Shown here in pieces: positions 15,204 through 20,387 of a stretch of 20,387 nt of DNA. The translations under genes and the position numbers were made by a program. The notes beneath the pieces are model-generated. The model saw nothing but the letters and a program-made list of their open reading frames with translations. It made no database searches and was not told the DNA's origin. The number at the start of each line of letters is the position of its first letter. Position 1 is the stretch's first letter. Origin of the DNA: an uncultured Porphyromonadaceae bacterium (GTDB lineage Bacteria > Bacteroidota > Bacteroidia > Bacteroidales > Paludibacteraceae); the NCBI GenBank assembly GCA_937898265.1, contig CALEJM010000236.1, positions 1 to 20,387 on the forward strand, written 5' to 3'.

Positions 15204-16733
15204 ATGAGAGCATTATTCAGCGTAAGCGACAAAACCGGTGTGGTAGAATTTGCTACCAACCTCAAGCAACTCGGATGGGACATCATCGCCACTGGCGGCA
15301 CTATGAAACTCCTCCGCGATGCAGGTCTTGAAGTGATTAACATCAGCGACGTGACTGGTTTCCCAGAGATTTGCGACGGTCGCGTAAAGACACTCCACCC
15401 AAAAGTTCACGGTGGTCTGTTGGCTCGCCGCGACGAACCGTCACACCTTGAAGCACTCAAAGAAAACAACATCGAATTTATTGATATGGTTTGCGTCAAC
15501 CTCTATCCATTCCGCGAGACGATTGCCAAACCAAACGTAACCATGGAAGACGCCATCGAGCATATCGATATCGGTGGTCCTTCTATGCTCCGCAGCGCCG
15601 CTAAGAACTATCGCGACGTAACTGTAGTCTGCAATCCAGCCAACTACAACCGCATCATTGACGAAATCAAACAATACGGCAACACCACTGTTGAGACCCG
15701 TCTCCAACTCAGCGCAGAGGCCTACACACATACAGCAGAATACGATATGTGCATCGCTACCTTCATGCGCGACAAAGCTGGTTTGAACGAGAAACTCTTC
15801 CTTGAGTACGATTTGGTACAAAGCCTTCGTTATGGCGAAAACCCACACCAATCTGCCAAATTCTACCGCGGCGCCGAGGCTCATCCATTCTCACTTGCAT
15901 TTGGAAAGCAGCTGCAAGGAAAGGAACTTAGCTACAACAATATCCAAGACGCCAGTGCCGCTTTGGAACTCACTCGCGAATTTTCGGAGCCATTCTGCGT
16001 AGGATTGAAACACATGAATCCATGTGGTGCCGCCGTTGGCGCAAATATTGAAGAGGCATGGCAAAAAGCATACGAAGCCGACAAAGTGAGCATTTTCGGC
16101 GGCATTGTTGCGGTGAACCGTCCTGTTACAAAAAAGCTGGCAGAAATGTTGAAACCAATTTTCTTGGAAATTGTAATCGCTCCGGCATTTGACGACGACG
16201 CCCTCGAAATCCTCTCAACCAAGAAGAATCTCCGTCTGATGATTGTCGACATGACACCTGAGACCAAATCACTGTCACGCTATGTCAGCGTAACCGGTGG
16301 TCTGTTGGCTCAAGACGCCGACCAAAAGATGGCCGAACTCTCTCTCGACATGTGCGTTACCGACAAGAAACCTAATGCAGAGGCAATGAAAGATATGGCA
16401 TTCGGTCTTCGCATCGTAAAACATGTGAAGTCAAACGCAATCGTTGTTGTTAAAAACGGAATGACACTTGGCGTAGGCGCAGGTCAGATGAACCGTGTCG
16501 GCTCAGCCGAGATTGCCTTGAAACAAGCTAAAGCAAACGGATATACCGAGGGTCTCGTGCTCGCCTCAGACGCCTTCTTCCCATTCGACGACACTGTGAC
16601 CATGGCTAATCAATATGGTGTAACCGATATCGTTCAACCAGGTGGTAGCGTTCGCGACGAAGACTCTGTAAAGAAAGCCAACGAACTCGGCATCAGCATG
16701 CTGTTCAGCGGCATGCGCCACTTCAAACACTAA
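15204..16733 (+). CDS. purH: Bifunctional AICAR formyltransferase / IMP cyclohydrolase
   Basis: A 509-aa enzyme for the last two steps of purine synthesis: formylation of AICAR and closure to IMP. The N-terminal cyclohydrolase domain (about 1-190) begins MRALFSVSDKTGVVEFA and contains the MGS-like ATGGTMKLL (29-37) and GRVKTLHPKVHGGLLARR (59-76). The C-terminal formyltransferase domain starts near 200 (SLRYGENPHQ) and carries the catalytic Lys269-His270 in LKHMNPCGAAVG, with FFPFDDTV and the C-terminal GMRHFKH. Both active sites look intact and the length is normal. It is probably co-transcribed with purN and, 14 bp downstream, with the CpXC protein. Confidence 0.97.
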   Translation: MRALFSVSDKTGVVEFATNLKQLGWDIIATGGTMKLLRDAGLEVINISDVTGFPEICDGRVKTLHPKVHGGLLARRDEPSHLEALKENNIEFIDMVCVNLYPFRETIAKPNVTMEDAIEHIDIGGPSMLRSAAKNYRDVTVVCNPANYNRIIDEIKQYGNTTVETRLQLSAEAYTHTAEYDMCIATFMRDKAGLNEKLFLEYDLVQSLRYGENPHQSAKFYRGAEAHPFSLAFGKQLQGKELSYNNIQDASAALELTREFSEPFCVGLKHMNPCGAAVGANIEEAWQKAYEADKVSIFGGIVAVNRPVTKKLAEMLKPIFLEIVIAPAFDDDALEILSTKKNLRLMIVDMTPETKSLSRYVSVTGGLLAQDADQKMAELSLDMCVTDKKPNAEAMKDMAFGLRIVKHVKSNAIVVVKNGMTLGVGAGQMNRVGSAEIALKQAKANGYTEGLVLASDAFFPFDDTVTMANQYGVTDIVQPGGSVRDEDSVKKANELGISMLFSGMRHFKH

Positions 16734-16747
16734 GCATCAGCGCAACA

Positions 16748-17386
16748 ATGTCAGAAGCTAAAGAAGTAACTCTTCACTGTCCTAAATGTCAATCAGAAGG
16801 TAAGTTCAAGGTTTGGAACTCGGTGAACGCCGACCTCAACCCCGAACTCCGAGAGATGGTGTTGGACGACAGCATGTTCCGCTTCCACTGCGAAAAGTGC
16901 CAAAGTGATTTCCTCATTCCAAACCCAACCCTCTACCACGACATGAAACACAAGTTCATGGTATGGTTGGTGGCCGACGCCAACGACAAAATGCCGAATT
17001 TTTCCATCTCGGGCAATCCCGAGTTCAACAACTACCGCTGCAGAGTCGTTTCGTCGCTTGACGAGTTGAAGGAAAAGATTTTTATATTCGAATCAGGTCT
17101 CTACGACGTAGTCATCGAGATCATCAAATTCGAATTGCGAAGCGGCAGTTTCGACAACGAAGCCTCAAACCTCCATTTTGCCGGTGGAGAATACTATTTT
17201 AGCGAGCTAACACGCAGCGGATTGATTTTTAAGCAAGTGACCGACGGAAAAGAGAGTCAGACTTTCGCCATTCCAATGGATCTCTACAACGCTTTCCATC
17301 AAGCCGCTCGCGAACAGAAACTGGTGGATCTGCCTCTGAAATTCTATCGTGTCGACGAGGCATGGATCAAGAAAAACGTGAAATAG
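16748..17386 (+). CDS. CpXC domain protein
   Basis: A 212-aa soluble protein whose N-terminus holds a four-cysteine zinc-ribbon pair: CPKC at 11-14 and CEKC at 48-51, the hallmark of the CpXC domain (PF14353). The HDMKHKFMVWL stretch at 64-74 is also typical. The rest (about 75-212) is a mixed alpha/beta region without a motif I recognise. No signal peptide is present, so it should be cytoplasmic. It starts 14 bp after purH and appears to belong to that transcript. The function of CpXC proteins is unknown; the link to purine synthesis is positional only, and it may simply be carried on the operon. Confidence 0.85.
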   Translation: MSEAKEVTLHCPKCQSEGKFKVWNSVNADLNPELREMVLDDSMFRFHCEKCQSDFLIPNPTLYHDMKHKFMVWLVADANDKMPNFSISGNPEFNNYRCRVVSSLDELKEKIFIFESGLYDVVIEIIKFELRSGSFDNEASNLHFAGGEYYFSELTRSGLIFKQVTDGKESQTFAIPMDLYNAFHQAAREQKLVDLPLKFYRVDEAWIKKNVK

Positions 17387-17409
17387 CATGCTTTTTTTCC
17401 AAGAAAAGT

Positions 17410-17440
17410 TTTGCAGATAAAGAAAAAACATGTTATTTTG
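17410..17440 (+). promoter_or_regulatory. Probable promoter of the small lipoprotein
   Basis: TTTG (17410-17413) is followed after 19 nt by TTATTTTG (17433-17440), one mismatch from TAnnTTTG. It gives a leader of about 50 nt that is A/T-rich. Confidence 0.45.
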
Positions 17441-17495
17441 CAACAGCAATAAAACGCTAATTCAATCACTATAATCAACTAAAAATTAAACTATT

Positions 17496-17756
17496 ATGAA
17501 AAAAGTTTTAGGAGCTATTGCTCTCGCCCTCGTTTTGGGTTGCGGTTTCACTTCATGTGATGACGCTGCTTGCTACATTGTAACAACCAAAGCAGAAGTT
17601 ATGGGCCAGACTATCGAAACAAAAGCCTATGTTTATGGCACTAGCGACGACATCAACGTTTACGTTGATAACGCTAAGAAAGTTCCTGGCGTTAAGAGCG
17701 TAACCAAGAAAAGAGTAAACAAGGCTCAAAGCGACTGCGTTGGTCTCGCAAACTAA
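17496..17756 (+). CDS. Small lipoprotein of unknown function
   Basis: An 86-aa predicted lipoprotein with signal MKKVLGAIALALVLGCGFTS and lipidated Cys21. The mature peptide is only about 66 residues: DDAACYIVTTKAEVMGQTIE, a likely beta-hairpin, then a basic C-terminal third (KKVPGVKSVTKKRVNKAQ) and a lone Cys81 that could pair with Cys26. I do not recognise a family. It forms a single-gene unit, with a promoter-like sequence upstream and a strong terminator directly after. The clear translation start, signal peptide and tidy transcription signals make it a real gene despite its size. Confidence 0.8.
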   Translation: MKKVLGAIALALVLGCGFTSCDDAACYIVTTKAEVMGQTIETKAYVYGTSDDINVYVDNAKKVPGVKSVTKKRVNKAQSDCVGLAN

Positions 17757-17777
17757 TCAGCAGTCTTATCACACCTA

Positions 17778-17815
17778 AAAGAGAGAGTCGTCCGTCAAAA
17801 GACGACTCTCTTTTG
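17778..17815 (+). terminator. Intrinsic terminator after the small lipoprotein
   Basis: AGAGAGTCGTC (17782-17792) and GACGACTCTCT (17801-17811) form a perfect 11-bp stem with an 8-nt loop, followed by TTT. A-runs before and T-runs after the stem would allow it to work in both directions. Confidence 0.9.
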
Positions 17816-17872
17816 GCATCTTTTTGAACCACAGCAAAGTAAAAATTCTATCGCAAAAAATGGGATTTTTAC

Positions 17873-17903
17873 TTGGAAACATAGCAAAGAAAACGTAACT
17901 TTG
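17873..17903 (+). promoter_or_regulatory. Promoter of the HU/SPOR gene, adjoining its start codon
   Basis: TTG (17873-17875), a 20-nt spacer and TAACTTTG (17896-17903) match the Bacteroidetes consensus. The GTG start codon begins only four bases (CATC) after the -7 element, so transcription should begin at or within a few bases of the GTG. Confidence 0.65.
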
Positions 17904-17907
17904 CATC

Positions 17908-18822
17908 GTGCAAATCATCGCTCAACATATCGAACGACTCCTCCGTGAGCAAGACTGCGTAATCGTAAAAGGATTAGGCGGTTTCATTGTGCAACATCAA
18001 CCCGCACGCATCGTTGGTCAAACCATCTTTCCACCCTCAAACGAGATTGGATTCAACGGTTTGCTGACCCACGAAGACGGTTTGTTGGCACAATCGCTGA
18101 TGCAAGAGCGAGAAATCACTTTCAAAGAAGCCTCAGCAGTGAGACACATCACCGAAGCGCTCAACGCAAACGGCCTCTACCTTCTTGGGCGCATCGGCAC
18201 ACTGAAACAGAACGAGTTCGGACAGATGGAATTTCTTCCGGCTCCAGCAGTCTACCTGCCTGAGAACCTCGCCCTGTCGCCTATCCGTCTGCCAGAGAAA
18301 CTGCAGCCATTGGAGGAAGCAGAAGTAGCCCCAGTCGTAGGCAAACGCGACGAAATCCACATCACCATCTCACGCCATTTCGTAAGAAGTGCAGCCGTGG
18401 CAGCCTTGGTAATGATTCTTTCAATGCTCTCCCCTTACCACTACGAAAGTCAGAAAGCAGGTATTTGGATTCCAACTTGGGAATGCGACACCATGCGCAC
18501 CACCTACGAGATGCCTTACGAGGAAGAAACAGCATTGACACTGGAAACCCCAGAAGCCCTCAAGAGCAATGTGACAATCCAGACAACAAAGAAATCGGCA
18601 CATATCATCATAGCGAGTCTTCCTACGCGTGCAACTGCCGAACGCTACATCTCCGAACTTAACATCACCGCAAACGACACCCCAACAATCTTGGAAGCCA
18701 ACGAAGGGACCGCTTTCAGAGTAGCCATTAGAAGTTATGCTTCCAGCAAAGACGCGATGGCAGAATTGGAAGAGATCCATAGTCGCGAGGGAATGTCAAA
18801 AGCTTGGATTCTCGGCAAATAA
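17908..18822 (+). CDS. HU-CCDC81 and SPOR domain protein
   Basis: A 304-aa inner-membrane protein. The N-terminus holds two HU/CCDC81-type units: about 1-55 (IERLLREQDCVIVKGLGGFI, with the QPARI segment) and about 60-125 (ITFKEASAVRHITEALN, GLYLLGRIGTLKQNE). A single membrane helix at about 159-177 is followed by a linker and a C-terminal SPOR domain, about 228-304 (HIIIASLPTRATAERYI and FRVAIRSYASSKDAM). SPOR domains bind denuded peptidoglycan at division sites, while the HU-like part remains in the cytoplasm and may bind DNA or protein; a link between nucleoid and septum is an attractive but unproven idea. The start is GTG: an in-frame TAA lies 12 bp upstream and no earlier start is possible, and the domain begins at residue 1. 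A strong promoter abuts the start codon. Confidence 0.9.
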   Translation: MQIIAQHIERLLREQDCVIVKGLGGFIVQHQPARIVGQTIFPPSNEIGFNGLLTHEDGLLAQSLMQEREITFKEASAVRHITEALNANGLYLLGRIGTLKQNEFGQMEFLPAPAVYLPENLALSPIRLPEKLQPLEEAEVAPVVGKRDEIHITISRHFVRSAAVAALVMILSMLSPYHYESQKAGIWIPTWECDTMRTTYEMPYEEETALTLETPEALKSNVTIQTTKKSAHIIIASLPTRATAERYISELNITANDTPTILEANEGTAFRVAIRSYASSKDAMAELEEIHSREGMSKAWILGK

Positions 18823-18846
18823 GCTACCGTCTTAACCTAAGATATC

Positions 18847-18890
18847 AAGGCTCAAATGTTAGATTTTTCTTTCATTTGAGCTTTTCTATT
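18847..18890 (+). terminator. Intrinsic terminator after the HU/SPOR gene
   Basis: GCTCAAATG (18850-18858) and CATTTGAGC (18873-18881) form a perfect 9-bp stem, with further weak pairs outside, followed by TTTTCTATTT. Confidence 0.85.
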
Positions 18891-18906
18891 TATTGTAGCT
18901 CTAAGA

Positions 18907-18938
18907 TTTGGGCAGTTGATAATTTAGAGTTATCTTTG
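18907..18938 (+). promoter_or_regulatory. Promoter of ettA
   Basis: TTTG (18907-18910), a 20-nt spacer and TATCTTTG (18931-18938) match the consensus. It predicts a transcript start near 18944 and an unusually long leader of about 127 nt for this window. Confidence 0.7.
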
Positions 18939-18950
18939 TAAAATAAATGA

Positions 18951-19054
18951 AGAATCGGTTTTTTAGCACTACAAGACTGATTCTCAGCATTTATACAAAC
19001 TATTATCTACTATTTTTACGTCAACATCTCGCTAAAAACTGACTTAGTGAGATG
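18951..19054 (+). promoter_or_regulatory. Structured 5' leader of ettA
   Basis: Two stems can form in the predicted leader. The first pairs AGAATC (18951-18956) with GATTCT (18979-18984). The second pairs CATCTCGCTAA (19025-19035) with TTAGTGAGATG (19044-19054), 11 bp with one G-U pair and an 8-nt loop, ending 17 nt before the ATG. No T-run follows, so this is not a terminator. Confidence 0.55.
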
Positions 19055-19071
19055 TGACAACACACATAATT

Positions 19072-20387
19072 ATGGCAGACGATAAAAAAATTATCTTTTC
19101 GATGGTAAACGTCAGCAAGACGTTTCCACCACACAAACAGGTGTTGAAAAACATCTACTTGTCGTTTTTCTACGGCGCAAAAATCGGTATCATCGGTTTG
19201 AATGGTACTGGTAAATCTACTTTGATGAAGATTATTGCCGGCGTAGAGAAATCTTATGAAGGCGAGGTGGTATTCTCTCCTGGCTACTCAGTAGGCTACC
19301 TGGAACAGGAACCTAAATTTGATGAAGAAAAGACAGTCATCGAGGTCGTTAGAGAAGGCATGGCTCCAATCGTGGCCCTTCTCAAAGAATTTGACGAAGT
19401 AAACGAGAAATTCGCCGACCCAGATGCTGATTTTGATAAATTGTTGGCACGTCAGACAGAACTTCAGGAACTGCTGGACCAACACGACGCATGGAATCTT
19501 GACAACAAGTTGGAGCGCGCAATGACCGCACTCCGCTGCCCAGACGAGAATGCGGTGATGAAGAACCTCTCTGGTGGCGAACGTCGCCGTGTGGCTCTTT
19601 GCCGCCTGTTGCTTCAAGAACCTGACATCCTCTTGCTCGACGAGCCTACCAACCACCTTGACGCAGAGAGCATCGACTGGTTGGAGCAACACTTGCAGCA
19701 ATATGCTGGCACCGTGATTGCCATCACCCACGACCGCTACTTCCTGGATCACGTAGCCGGTTGGATTCTCGAACTTGACCGTGGCGAAGGTATTCCTTGG
19801 AAAGGCAACTATAGCGGTTGGTTGGAACAGAAGACACAACGCATGGCACAAGAGGAGAAACAAGCAAGCAAACGTCGCAAGACTTTGGAGCGCGAGTTGG
19901 AATGGGTGCGTATGGCACCATCTGCCCGTCATGCCAAAGGCAAGGCCCGTCTGGCCGCCTACGACCGCATGATGAACGAAGATGTGAAAGAGAAGGAACA
20001 GAATCTCGAGATCTTCATCCCTAACGGCCCCCGTCTGGGCAACAAGGTGCTCGAGGTTGAAGGCGTGAGTAAGGCCTATGGCGACAAGTTGCTGTATGAG
20101 AACCTAACGTTCAATCTGCCCCCCGCCGGCATCGTGGGCGTCATAGGTCCCAACGGCTGCGGCAAAACAACTCTGATTAAAATTCTGACCGGTCTTATCA
20201 AGGACCACAGCGGAACAGTCAGAATCAACAACGAAGAACCGGGCGCATATACAAAGAGCGTTGTTGCCTATCTTCCCGAAAAAACCTATCTTCCCGACTG
20301 GATGAGACCGGTTGACGCAATAAATTATTTTGCGGATTTCTATAAGGACTTTGACAGGGAAAAGGCTCTTGACCAGCAGATAGAACT
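19072..20387 (+). CDS. ettA: ABC-F translation factor EttA, partial, with foreign-looking second ATPase domain
   Basis: Open to the right window edge (438 complete codons; EttA is normally about 555 aa). EttA binds the ribosomal E site and gates elongation according to ATP/ADP. Residues 1 to about 358 are typical: Walker [10 protein letters not shown] (42-50), signature [16 protein letters not shown] from 166, Walker B with Glu191 and DEPTNHLD (190-197), then the long basic linker helix region about 250-330. The second Walker A is GPNGCGKTT (359-367). From there the sequence no longer fits Ett[27 protein letters not shown] and [14 protein letters not shown] resemble the YtrB-type ABC transporter ATPase family. 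Arginine codons also switch: 18 CGY and one AGA before, then AGA, AGA and AGG after. A junction near 20140-20165 is likely, from misassembly or a real fusion. The leader contains two hairpins. Confidence 0.85.
   Translation, partial: MADDKKIIFSMVNVSKTFPPHKQVLKNIYLSFFYGAKIGIIGLNGTGKSTLMKIIAGVEKSYEGEVVFSPGYSVGYLEQEPKFDEEKTVIEVVREGMAPIVALLKEFDEVNEKFADPDADFDKLLARQTELQELLDQHDAWNLDNKLERAMTALRCPDENAVMKNLSGGERRRVALCRLLLQEPDILLLDEPTNHLDAESIDWLEQHLQQYAGTVIAITHDRYFLDHVAGWILELDRGEGIPWKGNYSGWLEQKTQRMAQEEKQASKRRKTLERELEWVRMAPSARHAKGKARLAAYDRMMNEDVKEKEQNLEIFIPNGPRLGNKVLEVEGVSKAYGDKLLYENLTFNLPPAGIVGVIGPNGCGKTTLIKILTGLIKDHSGTVRINNEEPGAYTKSVVAYLPEKTYLPDWMRPVDAINYFADFYKDFDREKALDQQIE

Overview
The window looks like a chromosomal segment from a member of the Bacteroidales (Bacteroides/Prevotella-type). 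The evidence is a hybrid histidine kinase carrying an AraC output domain, a NigD-like lipoprotein, an HU-CCDC81/SPOR protein, a TonB-dependent receptor, many lipoproteins, few purine-rich ribosome binding sites, and promoters of the Bacteroidetes type (TTTG or TTG at about -33, TAnnTTTG at about -7). No rRNA, tRNA, CRISPR array, insertion sequence or phage module was seen. Species cannot be assigned from reading alone.

Layout. Minus strand, 6-4036: a one-piece (hybrid) two-component regulator with a TPR sensor, followed 16 bp later by a DUF362 lipoprotein. Minus strand, 4048-8050: a DUF2975 membrane protein, a small XRE-type regulator and a two-domain M16 zinc protease, closely spaced, with a terminator after the protease. 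Minus strand, 8109-8777: RNase HI with a viroplasmin-like N-terminus, then a 325-bp stretch with no gene. Minus strand, 9091-11034: a four-gene ECF sigma cluster (lipoprotein, sigma factor, membrane anti-sigma candidate, secreted protein) in which the last three overlap. Minus strand, 11070-13532: a short protein of a family I recall only as uncharacterised, overlapping (ATGA) the start of a TonB-dependent receptor, with a strong terminator. Plus strand from 13729: a NigD-like lipoprotein; purN, purH and a CpXC zinc-finger protein; a small lipoprotein; an HU-CCDC81/SPOR protein; and the start of ettA, an ABC-F translation factor that runs off the right edge.

Working together: purN and purH supply two folate-dependent steps plus IMP ring closure of purine synthesis. 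The sigma/anti-sigma pair and the hybrid kinase are two separate envelope-sensing circuits, each beside an exported lipoprotein. The HU/SPOR protein belongs to envelope or septal biology.

Points most worth a second look: (1) the last ~220 bases turn the second ATPase domain of ettA into one resembling a YtrB-type transporter ATPase, with an abrupt change in arginine codons, so a junction (assembly chimera or real fusion) lies near 20140-20165; (2) the short leader protein plus two inverted repeats in front of the TonB receptor; (3) a 10-bp perfect inverted repeat straddling the DUF2975/XRE promoter; (4) two genes (rnhA, HU/SPOR) whose start codon sits only four bases after a -7 element, predicting leaderless mRNAs; (5) an 11-bp hairpin in the ettA leader; (6) a hairpin just before the ECF sigma start codon.
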